Assembly (NCBI RefSeq): GCF_013372145.1
Contig: NZ_CP053827.1
Coordinates: 372,001 to 436,000, forward strand
From: Campylobacter hyointestinalis subsp. hyointestinalis
GTDB lineage: Bacteria > Campylobacterota > Campylobacteria > Campylobacterales > Campylobacteraceae
Length of the DNA stretch: 64,000 nt
Reading direction: 5' to 3'
The notes under the pieces were generated by a model. It saw only the letters and a list, made by a program, of their open reading frames with translations, did not search any database and had not been told where the DNA came from. Below, in pieces: positions 27,091-37,062 of the stretch (its first letter is position 1; every line of letters starts with the position of its first letter). The translations under genes and the position numbers were made by a program.

Positions 27091-28898
27091 AGATCAACCT
27101 TTATATAAATGACGATGATGCAGATCCATAAAACCATATAAAACGCGTAGCTATTTGTAAGTCCGGTTTGTGTAAATTTGGTGTAGATCTTGCTTGTAAA
27201 TTTAAATGCTAAAGCTAAATTTAAAACGGCGCTATAAAACGCTTTATCTAATACTCCTGTGATAAATTTACTAGCACTAGCAAAAGTACGCACAAAGAGC
27301 GCATCATAAATCTCGTCGATATAAAATTTATTTGCGACTATGATTTCAAATTTACTCTCTTGCTCGTTTTTATTTTCATAGTAAAAGAACTTTTTATACG
27401 CTATAAAAATTCCCAAAAATGACACACTTAAGCTAATAACTCCTGCTATGATCTCTGCCATAAGGCTAACGTGAGGTAGCTCAAGAGCTAGCATAAGCAC
27501 TCCACCAAAGAGCGCCAAAAAAGATAAAACAATATTTACGAAAGTCATAATAGACGGCACTTTATGTGCTTTAGGTGCTACATTTTTAGAGTAAAATACC
27601 AAGAAAAATAGTCTAAAAACGTAATACGAAGTTAGCCCAGCTACAAAAAGCAAGATTGCGCCTATAAGATAATGTCCTGATAAAAAGGCGTTTAGTATAA
27701 TGGCGTCTTTTGAGAAAAATCCAGAAAATGGGAAAATTCCGCTTATTGCAAGAGAGCCGATAAGTATAGGATAAAATAAAACCCTATTTTTACGTAAAGA
27801 GCCCATTTTAAATATATTTTGTTCGTGATGAAGCGCGATGATAACCGAACCAGCCCCTAAAAATAAAAGCGCTTTGAAAAATCCGTGAGTAAAAAGGTGA
27901 AATAGTGATGCACCACTAGCATAGCTAAGGGCTGCAAACATATATCCTAGTTGGCTCATAGTCGAGTATGCTAGAATTTTTTTGATATCGGTTGCTTTTG
28001 TAGCTATCACGGCTGCAAAAAGTGCGCTAAAAACACCGATGAGTGCTAAAACTTCTAAAACACTACTTAAATTCTCATATAAAAAGTCAAAACGTATAAC
28101 CATATAAACGCCAGCAGTTACCATAGTAGCTGCGTGAATTAGAGCCGATATCGGAGTTGGTCCAGCCATCGCGTCAGGTAGCCAAGTGTAAAGAGGAATT
28201 TGTGCTGATTTTGCTAAAGCTCCACAGATGAAGCAAGATCCGATAAATATAGCTAAATTCGGTGATATCAAAGATATGTTTGATGCTAAACTATCATAGT
28301 CAAATCCACTTATTCCAACAGCTATATATAAAGTGACTAGTCCTATTACAAAGCCGAAGTCTCCTATGCGGTTTAGTATAAAAGCTTTATTTCCAGCTTT
28401 TACGTTATCTTTTCCATCAAAATAAAAAGATATAAGCAAGTATGAACAAACGCCTACGCCTTCCCAACCGACAAACATAAAAATAGGAGAGTTGGCTAAA
28501 ACTAGCACGAGCATACTTCCTAAAAATAGATTCACATAAGAAAAGAACTTACCAAATCCAGGATCTTTATCCATATATCCTATAGAATAAAAATGTATAA
28601 GAGTGGCTAAAAAAAGCACGAAAAAGCCCATAATAACGCTAAGCTTATCAAGATAAAATCCTATATTTATCTCAAAACTGCCTGCGCTTATCCAGTTAAA
28701 TACGCTTAAATTTACTGATTTACTAGCTCCGCCATCAAATAAAATAATACCCATACAAATTAAGCTGATCAAAGGTGCGCTCATACCAAGAGCTGCAAAT
28801 GTATTTTGCGTGATTTTTAAATTTACTCTATTTAAATAAGCTATGCCTAATACTGCACTACCGATAAACGGAGCTAAAACTACGATATTAATTAGCAT
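27087..28898 (-). CDS. nuoL: NADH-quinone oxidoreductase subunit L
   Basis: A 603-residue distal antiporter-like subunit. Motifs include FVGWEGVGVCSYLLISFYF, LYTWLPDAMAGPTPISALIHAATMV and the long C-terminal region that forms the lateral helix. It pumps protons in complex I. It overlaps nuoK by 11 bases. Length is normal (about 600-615 in relatives). Confidence 0.96.
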   Translation of the reverse strand: MLINIVVLAPFIGSAVLGIAYLNRVNLKITQNTFAALGMSAPLISLICMGIILFDGGASKSVNLSVFNWISAGSFEINIGFYLDKLSVIMGFFVLFLATLIHFYSIGYMDKDPGFGKFFSYVNLFLGSMLVLVLANSPIFMFVGWEGVGVCSYLLISFYFDGKDNVKAGNKAFILNRIGDFGFVIGLVTLYIAVGISGFDYDSLASNISLISPNLAIFIGSCFICGALAKSAQIPLYTWLPDAMAGPTPISALIHAATMVTAGVYMVIRFDFLYENLSSVLEVLALIGVFSALFAAVIATKATDIKKILAYSTMSQLGYMFAALSYASGASLFHLFTHGFFKALLFLGAGSVIIALHHEQNIFKMGSLRKNRVLFYPILIGSLAISGIFPFSGFFSKDAIILNAFLSGHYLIGAILLFVAGLTSYYVFRLFFLVFYSKNVAPKAHKVPSIMTFVNIVLSFLALFGGVLMLALELPHVSLMAEIIAGVISLSVSFLGIFIAYKKFFYYENKNEQESKFEIIVANKFYIDEIYDALFVRTFASASKFITGVLDKAFYSAVLNLALAFKFTSKIYTKFTQTGLTNSYAFYMVLWICIIVIYIKVDL

Positions 28899-29196
28899 CG
28901 TTATCCTTTAATTCGTTGTAATTTTCTATATTTAGATTGCGTTTTTGCTTATACATCAAAACGATAAGAGCTAAACCAAAACTAGCTTCAGCTGCGGCTA
29001 TAGCTATGATAAGTAAAACGATGACTTGCCCATCAAGATTTAAATTTGCTCTAGCAAAAGCAGCAAAGATGAGTGCGACTGCATTTAGCATAAGTTCAAC
29101 TGACATAAAAATAGTAAAGATATTTTTTCTAAGAACTACCCCAAGCATTCCTATAAAAAATAGTATCAAAGCAACTAATAGATATAGATCAAGCAT
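28888..29196 (-). CDS. nuoK: NADH-quinone oxidoreductase subunit K
   Basis: A 102-residue membrane subunit with three helices. The two buried glutamates of the proton path are seen in MSVELMLNAVALIF and AAAEASFGLALIV. It overlaps nuoJ by 8 bases and nuoL by 11. Confidence 0.95.
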   Translation of the reverse strand: MLDLYLLVALILFFIGMLGVVLRKNIFTIFMSVELMLNAVALIFAAFARANLNLDGQVIVLLIIAIAAAEASFGLALIVLMYKQKRNLNIENYNELKDNDAN

Positions 29197-29683
29197 CGTT
29201 TTTACCTTTTAAGATAGTTACTACTGCGATGAGAGCTGCAGTTAGTAAGACCGATATAGCTTCAAAACTAAGTGCCCAATTTGAAAATAGATAAAAACCA
29301 AGCGGTTTTATCTCTCCAAAACCATCGTTTGCTACTTCTAATTCAGGGTTTAAGCCTAAAACTAAACTAGCAAATATCGCAAATAAAATTACGATAGGCA
29401 TCGCAAGAAGTAATGATTTTTTAGAAAATCTTTTTATCAAAAAGTCGCTTTTGATGTTGAAAAACATCACGACAAAAATGCTTAAGACCATAATAGCTCC
29501 TGCATATACGACGATTTGTATCAAGAACAGCGTTTTTGCGTTTAGTAAAAGATAAAGTCCTGCTATGCAAACAAGAGTAACTATAAGGCTTAAAGCACTA
29601 TGGATAGGAGCTTTGAAAAATAGCAGACCAAGGCTACTTACAATAGCTAGTAAAGAGAAATTTATAAATAAAAATAGCTCCAT
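29189..29683 (-). CDS. nuoJ: NADH-quinone oxidoreductase subunit J
   Basis: A 164-residue membrane subunit with about five helices, including the conserved helix VVYAGAIMVLSIFVVMF that couples quinone chemistry to pumping. Its start codon shares a base with the end of nuoI. Confidence 0.94.
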   Translation of the reverse strand: MELFLFINFSLLAIVSSLGLLFFKAPIHSALSLIVTLVCIAGLYLLLNAKTLFLIQIVVYAGAIMVLSIFVVMFFNIKSDFLIKRFSKKSLLLAMPIVILFAIFASLVLGLNPELEVANDGFGEIKPLGFYLFSNWALSFEAISVLLTAALIAVVTILKGKNDA

Positions 29684-30180
29684 TAAAAATCTCCTTGTTT
29701 TGTGTTTGCTAAAGTGACTATATCGACTATAAATGAGTTTCTATCATTTCCTACTTTTGTGAAAATTCCGCTATCCATTCTTATGGCATCTTTTGGACAA
29801 GCCTCTACACAAAGTCCGCAATATACGCACTCTAGCAAGTCTATATCAAATTTAATAGGCTCTTTTTCTTTTGAATTTGGTATCTCATGGGCTTCTATAA
29901 ATATGCAGTTTGACGGACAAGCAGTGGCACACATATCACAAGCTACACATTTTAAAGCTCCTTTTTCATCTTTTAGCAATCTGTGAAGTCCTCTGTATCT
30001 AGGCGTTATATCAGAAGGTCTTTGCTCGGGATATTCTAAAAACTCTATGTTTTTACTATTTAGTAAATTCTTAAAAAAATGGCTAAGCGTTCTAGCCATA
30101 CCGATAAAAATATATGGTAGATAAAGTCTTTGTAAAAGCGGCATTTTCTTTCGTTCTATTTTTTTGATTTTAATTGCCAT
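29683..30180 (-). CDS. nuoI: NADH-quinone oxidoreductase subunit I (2 x [4Fe-4S])
   Basis: A 165-residue ferredoxin-like subunit carrying clusters N6a/N6b-type in CVACDMCATACPSNC and CVYCGLCVEACPKDA. It passes electrons toward NuoB. It overlaps nuoH by 11 bases. Confidence 0.95.
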   Translation of the reverse strand: MAIKIKKIERKKMPLLQRLYLPYIFIGMARTLSHFFKNLLNSKNIEFLEYPEQRPSDITPRYRGLHRLLKDEKGALKCVACDMCATACPSNCIFIEAHEIPNSKEKEPIKFDIDLLECVYCGLCVEACPKDAIRMDSGIFTKVGNDRNSFIVDIVTLANTKQGDF

Positions 30181-31447
30181 AAGTCACCACCAATGCAGTT
30201 ATAATGATATTTAAAATGGCTAGTGGCATAAGCTTTTCCCAGCCAAGGTGTCCGATTTGATCATATCTAAATCTAGGTATGCTCCACCTAACCACGATAA
30301 ATAAAAATAACACTATGAGAGTTTTTATACTAAATACGCTCATATCTACTACTAAAGCTAAAAATTTGCTACCTTGCGTAGTTAGCCCACTGTTATAAAG
30401 ATAAAAGCAGATCGCGTCTATAAGAATTACCGTAATAAGCGTGGATATGAGATAAAATTTATTTTCTCTTTTTCGTTTATCATAAGTGGTTTTGTATCTT
30501 GTAACGTTATTTTTATACGTCCAAAAGATAAATACCGCTCCAAATAAACTAATAAAAACAGCTATCCCTAAAAGAACTATCTCATAGTTTTGCGCTAAAT
30601 CTGAAGTGCTTAGATAAGGCAAAGAGTATCCGCCAAAAAATATCGTAACTATAAGCGCACTCATAGCGGTCATTGCTATGTATTCGGCCATAAAAAACAT
30701 AGCAAAGCTCATCGCGCTATACTCAAGATGATACCCAGCTACTATCTCGCTTTCTCCTTCTGCTAAGTCAAATGGAGCTCTGTTTGTTTCGGCAAATGCA
30801 CATACTATAAAGATGATAGCGGCTAGTGGCTGAATAAATATGCCCCACGCAGGAAGCCCTAAAAAAGAGCCTTGTTGATATGATACGAAGTCGTTTAAAT
30901 TTATAGAGCTGTATGTTATCATCATACTAACTACTGCAAGTCCCATAGGAATTTCATAGCTTATAACCCCAGAAGCAGCTCTTAGAGAGCCAAGGAGCGA
31001 GTATTTGTTATTTGATGCAAAGCCAGCTAACATTATGCCATATACGCTTAATGAAGCAACGCCAAGGTACCATAGCATTCCGCCATCAAACGCAACTGCT
31101 TGCATTATGTGTTTTACGCCACTTATCGTATAATAATCAGAAAATGGCACTACTGCAATGCTAAGAACACTCATCAAAAATAGCACCATAGGGGCTAGTA
31201 CAAATAGAAATTTAGATCTAATTCCTTTTGGCGTAAAATCCTCTTTTATGGCTAGTTTAAGGGCGTCGGCTAAAGCTTGAACTATACCACCTAGTCTGAT
31301 GCCTGCAATACTAGCTCTATTTGGCCCTGGTCTGTCTTGAATGAAAGCAGAGATTTTTCTTTCAAGTAGTACTAAGATCGGTATCAATAATAGTACGAAT
31401 GATAGTATAAAAACAATCCTAAAAATGGTTAGCCCAATCTCACTCAT
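30170..31447 (-). CDS. nuoH: NADH-quinone oxidoreductase subunit H, with an extra ~90-residue insert
   Basis: Membrane subunit that forms the quinone cavity. Typical motifs are ERKISAFIQDRPGPNR near residue 29, FAETNRAPFDLAEGESEIVAGYH (219-240) and RWSIPRFRYDQIGHLGWEKLMP (387-408). The protein is 425 residues, whereas NuoH is normally about 330. The extra length lies between FFGGYSLPYLS (about 280) and the conserved C-terminal helix (about 372) and holds two additional hydrophobic segments joined by a Lys/Arg-rich loop (YDKRKRENK). Frame and operon overlaps are intact, so this is a real insertion and not a sequencing fault. Confidence 0.94.
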   Translation of the reverse strand: MSEIGLTIFRIVFILSFVLLLIPILVLLERKISAFIQDRPGPNRASIAGIRLGGIVQALADALKLAIKEDFTPKGIRSKFLFVLAPMVLFLMSVLSIAVVPFSDYYTISGVKHIMQAVAFDGGMLWYLGVASLSVYGIMLAGFASNNKYSLLGSLRAASGVISYEIPMGLAVVSMMITYSSINLNDFVSYQQGSFLGLPAWGIFIQPLAAIIFIVCAFAETNRAPFDLAEGESEIVAGYHLEYSAMSFAMFFMAEYIAMTAMSALIVTIFFGGYSLPYLSTSDLAQNYEIVLLGIAVFISLFGAVFIFWTYKNNVTRYKTTYDKRKRENKFYLISTLITVILIDAICFYLYNSGLTTQGSKFLALVVDMSVFSIKTLIVLFLFIVVRWSIPRFRYDQIGHLGWEKLMPLAILNIIITALVVTYGN

Positions 31448-32813
31448 TTAAAAGCCTTTTTATGTCAAATTTAAAACTTTTATCGCAAATTTTAGCTATG
31501 ATCTCTTCAATGCAAGGAGCCAAAGGTAAAAATGCTGCTTTAGTGCTTCTTAAAATACCGTCTTTATTTATAGTGTGGCCGTTTCTATGATACGCGCTAG
31601 CACAAAGCACATCAGCATCTGCTTTTTGGCTTACCGTGATTATATTTTGAATGTTTAGTTTTATAGGAATTCCTAGATTGAAAACTATAACGTTGTCTTT
31701 TAAGGCTTCTAAATTCGTACTTATGCCGAAGTATTCTAAGCCTTTTTTATTTGGAGTTTTATTTGGCGATCTAAGGTTTAGCATATTTCCTTTATCATCA
31801 AAACTCTCATCAAAAAAATCATCATATCCATAAATGTTTGCACCAAATTCATTTGCAAACTCACGCGCCGCGTACATCTCTTCTAAAGATAGCGCAGAAG
31901 TGACAACAACGTCGAATTTAGCTCTGTTTTGCTCTGCAAAAGATTTTAAATTTAACAGAGCTTTCTCATTTGTATCTTTAAAAAACGGTTGTTCATCTTT
32001 ATATAAATACCTTCCATAATCGCAGATAAAATGCCCATTTACTTCTTTGTCAAAGCGTGGTCTAAAGCGGTAGATTTTGTGATCTTCGTATTTTTCTTTA
32101 TGAGAGTCTATGTAGATAGCACATCCTTTTTCGCATCCTTGACAGATAGCCTCGCTAATTTTTAGATGCCAAACACGTTTTTTAAATCTAAAATCACCTG
32201 AAGTCATAGCGCCGACAGGGCAGATATCGACGATATTTCCTGCGTAAGGATTGTCTATCTTTCTATCATCAAATAAGCTGATGTGGCTATGTTCTCCACG
32301 TCCAGCCACGCCAAGTTCATAAGTTTTAGTGCAAATTTGAGTGAATTTTACACAACGTCTGCATAAAACGCAACGCTCACTATCGTGGATAACCAAGCAG
32401 CCAAAGTCCTGTTTTTTAGCTTTTTGTACTTTATCTACAAGCTTTACTTTTGAGTCTTGTTTATCGAATTTCATATAGTATTCTTGCAAGGCACATTCGC
32501 CGGCTTGATCGCAGACTGGGCAGTCAAGTGGGTGGTTTATAAACTCAAGTTCTAAAAGTCCTCTTTGAACTTTTCTTGTAAGATCACTATTTATCTTTAT
32601 TTCCATACCTGCAGTTATAGGCATATCGCAAGCTATTTGCGGACGTTTTTGACCGACGACTTCGATAAGACACATTCTACAGTTTCCACTCACTCCTAAA
32701 GCTTCGTGGTAGCAAAAGTGAGGAATTTCGATACCGTACTTTTTAAGCTCCGTTATTAGATTGCCTTTTTCATCTACGCTAAGAGTTTTGCCATCAACAA
32801 TTATATCAACCAT
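31440..32813 (-). CDS. nuoG: NADH-quinone oxidoreductase subunit G, short form
   Basis: A 457-residue Fe-S subunit of the peripheral arm; many NuoG proteins are 800-900 residues. The N-terminal modules are complete: [2Fe-2S] HFCYHEALGVSGNCRMC, the His-Cys3 cluster NHPLDCPVCDQAGEC, the N4/N5 region CVLCRRC...CPVGAM, and the N7-type cluster CQGCEKGC. The molybdopterin-like C-terminal domain is reduced to about 200 residues. It overlaps nuoH by 8 bases, so the short end is native. It conducts electrons from NuoF to NuoI. Confidence 0.92.
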   Translation of the reverse strand: MVDIIVDGKTLSVDEKGNLITELKKYGIEIPHFCYHEALGVSGNCRMCLIEVVGQKRPQIACDMPITAGMEIKINSDLTRKVQRGLLELEFINHPLDCPVCDQAGECALQEYYMKFDKQDSKVKLVDKVQKAKKQDFGCLVIHDSERCVLCRRCVKFTQICTKTYELGVAGRGEHSHISLFDDRKIDNPYAGNIVDICPVGAMTSGDFRFKKRVWHLKISEAICQGCEKGCAIYIDSHKEKYEDHKIYRFRPRFDKEVNGHFICDYGRYLYKDEQPFFKDTNEKALLNLKSFAEQNRAKFDVVVTSALSLEEMYAAREFANEFGANIYGYDDFFDESFDDKGNMLNLRSPNKTPNKKGLEYFGISTNLEALKDNVIVFNLGIPIKLNIQNIITVSQKADADVLCASAYHRNGHTINKDGILRSTKAAFLPLAPCIEEIIAKICDKSFKFDIKRLLNE

Positions 32814-32815
32814 TT

Positions 32816-34045
32816 TCAGTCTTTCTTAAGATATCGTATAAATTCATCTTCAAATTTAGTTATAAAGCCTATTATCACGTCTTTTACAGCCGGTGCAAAT
32901 ACGCATATAGTCTTACCATCAAGCATAAAACATATATCTTTTAACGTTTGCAAGTCTTTTAAACTGCCTTTGCCATCAACTATCTTTTTTACAACTCTAT
33001 AAGCCCAGCCGCACCCCTCTCTACATGGTGTGCATTGTCCGCAGCTCTCTTCTGTGTAAAACTCGAGTAAATTTAAAAGTGTTTTTGGCATATCTGTTTT
33101 ATCGTCAAAAACTATCATTCCCCCAGTTCCCAAAGAGCTTTTAAAATCTTTTAAACTTTCATAGTCTAAAGTGGCTTTTAAAACTTCGTCTTTTGTGAGT
33201 ACTGCGGCACTTGAGCCACCTGGAATGACTGCTTTAAGATCTCTGTTTTTCCATACTCCGCCACCAAATTCGTTTATAAAATCGATCATTTTAGTGCCAA
33301 ACGCAGCTTCTTTTACGCAAGGTGTATTTACGCAGCCGCTTATCTGAAATAGCAAAGTTCCTGGCGATTTTTCCGTACCTACGCTCCTATAAGCTTCCCA
33401 ACCGTTTTTTACTATAAAAGGTACGCTTGCTATGGTTTCTACGTTATTTACAACACAAGGCGAACCAAATAAAAAATCAGGCTCGCTTTTGTCGTGTGGT
33501 TTAAGCCTTGGATGACCTCTTTTGCCTTCAATTGACTCTAAAAGTGCTGTTTTTTCACCGCAGATATACGCCCCAGCGCCTTTATAAACTATTATCTCAA
33601 GTCCATTTAACTCGGCTTTTGCTTCATTTATAGCATTTTTTAACGAGTTATATTCTCTTTCATACTCGCCTCTAATATAGACATAAGCTATATTTGCACC
33701 AAGCGCGTAAGCAGAAATTATAATGCCTTCGATCAGCAAGTGAGGATCTAAATTTAGTATATATTTATCCTTGCAAGTTCCTGGTTCGCTTTCATCGCCG
33801 TTTATCACAAGGTAACATTTTTTGGCTTCTGTTTTTTTGGCGTAGGCGATCATATTTTTCCATTTTACACCACAACTTCCACCACCACCACCTTTACCTC
33901 TAAGTCCGCTTTTATCGATAGCTTCTACTATAAATTCTCTATCTAAATTCAAGTATTTTTCAAGTTCTAAGTACGCACCGTTTGCTTTTGCTACTTCTAT
34001 TTTATGAGCGTCTTTTATAGAAAATCTTGCGCTTACTACTTGCAT
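32816..34045 (-). CDS. nuoF: NADH-quinone oxidoreductase subunit F with altered NADH-binding loop
   Basis: A 409-residue flavin subunit. FMN/NADH features include NGDESEPGTCKDKYIL, GAGAYICGEKTALLESIEGKRGHPRLKP, and the N3 [4Fe-4S] ligands ESCGQCTPCREGC with a later Cys. The glycine-rich NADH loop, normally GRGGAGFxTGLKW, reads GKGGGGGSCGVKW: the stacking Phe is Gly and Thr is Cys. This may weaken NADH binding or reflect a different donor such as flavodoxin. C. jejuni lacks NuoE and NuoF entirely (established knowledge). It overlaps nuoE by 10 bases. Confidence 0.92.
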   Translation of the reverse strand: MQVVSARFSIKDAHKIEVAKANGAYLELEKYLNLDREFIVEAIDKSGLRGKGGGGGSCGVKWKNMIAYAKKTEAKKCYLVINGDESEPGTCKDKYILNLDPHLLIEGIIISAYALGANIAYVYIRGEYEREYNSLKNAINEAKAELNGLEIIVYKGAGAYICGEKTALLESIEGKRGHPRLKPHDKSEPDFLFGSPCVVNNVETIASVPFIVKNGWEAYRSVGTEKSPGTLLFQISGCVNTPCVKEAAFGTKMIDFINEFGGGVWKNRDLKAVIPGGSSAAVLTKDEVLKATLDYESLKDFKSSLGTGGMIVFDDKTDMPKTLLNLLEFYTEESCGQCTPCREGCGWAYRVVKKIVDGKGSLKDLQTLKDICFMLDGKTICVFAPAVKDVIIGFITKFEDEFIRYLKKD

Positions 34046-34524
34046 TCTTTTGTCCTTAAATTTTCTATCAGATTTGCGACTTTATCTTCATCTAAAGTAT
34101 CTATTTGCTCTAAATTGCAAAGCATACAAGGAGCTTTTTCGCAGTATCCAAGACATTCAGTCTCTTCAAGACTAAAAAGTCCGTCTTTGGTAGTTTCTCC
34201 AAGTTTTATACCAAGTAAGCTTTCGCAAAGCTTGATAAGCTCATCGCTTCCTCTTAATTTACAGCTTATAGTTCTACAAAATTTGAGCTCAAATTTACCC
34301 TTTGGCTTGTCATTTAACATAGCAAAAAAGCTAATGGCTTCTTTAAAAAAGATAGCTCTTATACCTAGCGTTTTTTCTAGGTATTTTACGTCTAAATCAT
34401 CTATAAATCCATTTTTGCGTTGCACCATCCAAAGAGCTGGAAGAACAAGAGCTCTTTTATCATCTACTTTATTTTTAAGCTCATTTATGCTACGTAACTC
34501 TTCATCGCTAAATTTAAAATTCAT
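34036..34524 (-). CDS. nuoE: NADH-quinone oxidoreductase subunit E
   Basis: A 162-residue thioredoxin-like [2Fe-2S] subunit. The cluster cysteines are kept as CRTISC (C-x4-C) and CLGYC (C-x3-C). It pairs with NuoF in the dehydrogenase module. It overlaps both neighbours (nuoCD by 4 bases, nuoF by 10). Sequence is rather divergent outside the cluster motifs. Confidence 0.9.
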   Translation of the reverse strand: MNFKFSDEELRSINELKNKVDDKRALVLPALWMVQRKNGFIDDLDVKYLEKTLGIRAIFFKEAISFFAMLNDKPKGKFELKFCRTISCKLRGSDELIKLCESLLGIKLGETTKDGLFSLEETECLGYCEKAPCMLCNLEQIDTLDEDKVANLIENLRTKECK

Positions 34525-36200
34525 CTATCTAGCTCCCCTGCTATGATATTTAGGCTACCAAGATTTAGTATGCTATCTGCTATCAAAGAGCCCTCTACCA
34601 TTTTTGAAAATGCGTTTAGTGCGTAAAAACAAGGCGGTCTGAGCTTTAGTCTATATGGTTTTGTCTCGCCACTACTTAGTATAAAAAATCCAAGCTCTCC
34701 GTTTGCGCCTTCACTCGCACTATAATAATGACCACTAGGCAATTTTATACCGTCAAATACAAGTTTAAAGTGATTTATAAGTCCTTCTATACTTCCATAA
34801 ACTTGATCTTTGGGCGGCAATACAATATCTTTGTCTTTTATGTTTATATCACCGTTTGGTATTAAATTTATAGCTTGTCTTATGATAGATATACTCTCTT
34901 TCATCTCAAAAAATCTTACAAACATCCTATCATAGATGTCGCCGCAGCTTCCTACTGGAACGCTGAAGTCAAAACTATCATAAAAATAGTACGGTTTATC
35001 TTTACGTAAGTCATATGGAACTCCACTAGCTCTTAAATTTGGTCCGCTAAAGCCGTAGCTTAGAGCGTCAGCTTTACTTATTTTACAAATTCCCTGTGTT
35101 CTATCTAAAAATATACGGTTTTTTTCTATGAGAGTTAGAGTATCATCAAGCCCTTTTTCGACGTCTATCAGGTGGGCTTTTAGCTCATCTTTCCAACCTT
35201 CATAAAAATCATTTGCCATACCGCCTATTCTTGCAAACGAGTTTGTAAATCTAGCTCCTGTTAGCTTTGAAAGGAAGTTGTAAATTTTCTCACGAGGATT
35301 ATAAAGATACCAGTAATTTGTAAGCCCACCCATATCCACAAACATAGCAGCCAAACAGACTTCGTGGTCGATTATCCTAGCAAGCTCCCCTAAGATCACG
35401 CGCATAAATTTAGTGCGATTTGTTATTTCTACGCCTAAAATTTCTTCTACCGCTTTTGCGTAGCCTACGTTATTTAGTAGAGCTGAGCAGTAGTTTAAGC
35501 GATCGGTATATGGGATGATCCCAGCGTAAGTATGATGTTCACAAGACTTTTCAAATCCACGGTGTAAATAGCCTATCTCGCTTACGCAAGAAACGATCTT
35601 TTCACCATCAAGTGCGACAAAATTTCTAATAGTTCCGTGAGTTGCTGGGTGAGATGGCCCGATGTTTAAAAATGTATATTTTGTTTTAAATTCATCATTT
35701 TCTTCGCTTGCAAGATTATTTCTTTTGAGCTCAAGCTTCATCTCATCAACAAGATCATCGCTAGTATGTAAAACTTGATAAGCATCTATAGGATAGTCTT
35801 TTCTTAGCGGATGACCGATGAACTCTTTGTGATTTAGTATGCGTTTTAAGTTTGGATGCCCATTAAATATCACGCCAAACTGGTCAAAACACTCTCTCTC
35901 AGCCCAATTTGCGCTCTTATAAATGCTTTGTACGCTTTGTACGCTATCATCAGTATCTACCCAAATGCAAAGTTTTTTGGCGTTTAAACTTCTAAAGATA
36001 TAATAAACGCTAAATCTTTTTGTTTTATTTAAATTTAGATTATCAACGCCGACTATGTCAAGAAGTATCTCGAATTTAAGCGTTTCTTTTATAAATTTTA
36101 CGGCACTTAGGAGATCTTCTTTGTCTATCTTTATGCTAAGAAGCGAGTTATCATTACAGGTTTCTAAGACTTTAAATTTAGAAGAAAATTCATCAAACAT
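34521..36200 (-). CDS. nuoCD: NADH-quinone oxidoreductase fused subunit C/D
   Basis: A 559-residue fusion: NuoC at residues ~1-150 ([34 protein letters not shown]) and NuoD at ~170-559 ([45 protein letters not shown]). NuoD supplies His and Tyr at the quinone head-group site. Separate nuoC and nuoD are usual in C. jejuni and Helicobacter, whereas fusion is known from E. coli and some others. A linker ([19 protein letters not shown]) joins the two. It overlaps nuoB by 8 bases. Confidence 0.95.
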   Translation of the reverse strand: MFDEFSSKFKVLETCNDNSLLSIKIDKEDLLSAVKFIKETLKFEILLDIVGVDNLNLNKTKRFSVYYIFRSLNAKKLCIWVDTDDSVQSVQSIYKSANWAERECFDQFGVIFNGHPNLKRILNHKEFIGHPLRKDYPIDAYQVLHTSDDLVDEMKLELKRNNLASEENDEFKTKYTFLNIGPSHPATHGTIRNFVALDGEKIVSCVSEIGYLHRGFEKSCEHHTYAGIIPYTDRLNYCSALLNNVGYAKAVEEILGVEITNRTKFMRVILGELARIIDHEVCLAAMFVDMGGLTNYWYLYNPREKIYNFLSKLTGARFTNSFARIGGMANDFYEGWKDELKAHLIDVEKGLDDTLTLIEKNRIFLDRTQGICKISKADALSYGFSGPNLRASGVPYDLRKDKPYYFYDSFDFSVPVGSCGDIYDRMFVRFFEMKESISIIRQAINLIPNGDINIKDKDIVLPPKDQVYGSIEGLINHFKLVFDGIKLPSGHYYSASEGANGELGFFILSSGETKPYRLKLRPPCFYALNAFSKMVEGSLIADSILNLGSLNIIAGELDR

Positions 36201-36699
36201 CTAGTATTCCTTTAAAATCTTTATGCCTATCTCTTATGGACTCTTTGGATATTTTTTCTTGTATAGCTAGAAGCGCATCTATGATAGCCTCAGGACGCGG
36301 TGGACAGCCACTTATATAAACATCTACTGGGATTATTTTGTCTATTCCTTGAAGTGTTGTATAGTTATCGTAAAATCCACCACTACAAGCACAAGCTCCC
36401 ATACTTACAACCCATTTTGGTTCGCACATTTGATCGTAAATTTCTTTTAAGATCGGTGCTTGTTTAAACGAGATCGTTCCTGCAACTAGCATTAAGTCGG
36501 CTTGTCTTGGAGAAAATCTTATGACTTCAGCACCAAAACGAGATAGATCGTGCCTTGAAGATACAGTACTCATAAACTCTATAGCGCAACACGCGGTTCC
36601 AAAAACCATAGGCCAAAGCGAGTTTTTACGCCCCCAGTTAAATAGCTCATCGACTCTTGTAAGTAAGACGTCATTTTTGATCAGATTTTCTATTCCCAT
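36193..36699 (-). CDS. nuoB: NADH-quinone oxidoreductase subunit B
   Basis: A 168-residue subunit carrying cluster N2, the last Fe-S centre before quinone. The adjacent cysteine pair is in [10 protein letters not shown], with further ligands in GACACSGG and SGCPPRPEA. It overlaps nuoA by 10 bases. Confidence 0.96.
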   Translation of the reverse strand: MGIENLIKNDVLLTRVDELFNWGRKNSLWPMVFGTACCAIEFMSTVSSRHDLSRFGAEVIRFSPRQADLMLVAGTISFKQAPILKEIYDQMCEPKWVVSMGACACSGGFYDNYTTLQGIDKIIPVDVYISGCPPRPEAIIDALLAIQEKISKESIRDRHKDFKGILDV

Positions 36700-37049
36700 T
36701 TTAAGATCTTCTTTTTATAAACGTAAAATAATCCAACAAGCAAAATACCCATAAATATAAACATTTCAATAAGTCCAAAAACACCTAAGTCTCTTAAATT
36801 CAGAGCCCACGGATACATAAATACCGCTTCTATGTCAAAGATGACAAAAATAATCGCGACAAGATAGTACTTGACGTTTATGCTTGAGTTGATGCCACCA
36901 TAAATATTTACTATACCGCTTTCATAGCTTCTATTTTTGGATTTTCCATCCACTTTAGGACCTATCTTTTTTGTAAAAGCAAGTCCGGCTATCAAAGCTA
37001 GAATAATAAAAATATAAAGATAAAGACTCAAAAAAAGATCACTATCCAA
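36690..37049 (-). CDS. nuoA: NADH-quinone oxidoreductase subunit A
   Basis: A 119-residue membrane subunit with three helices and the family motifs YESGI and [15 protein letters not shown]. It is the first gene of the minus-strand nuo operon. An AAAGGA Shine-Dalgarno lies just upstream (about 37057-37062). The promoter must be in 37063-37150; a TATTAT-like -10 on the minus strand near 37100-37110 is a weak candidate. Confidence 0.94.
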   Translation of the reverse strand: MDSDLFLSLYLYIFIILALIAGLAFTKKIGPKVDGKSKNRSYESGIVNIYGGINSSINVKYYLVAIIFVIFDIEAVFMYPWALNLRDLGVFGLIEMFIFMGILLVGLFYVYKKKILKWE

Positions 37050-37062
37050 ATTTATATCCTTT

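Noticed and set aside
31440-31700. Frameshift explaining short NuoG
   Set aside because: The frame ends in a clean 8-base overlap with nuoH and no NuoG-like sequence continues in other frames.
34004-34546. 180-residue plus-strand open frame opposite nuoE
   Set aside because: Low-complexity Ser/Leu-rich translation antisense to nuoE; a shadow of real coding sequence.
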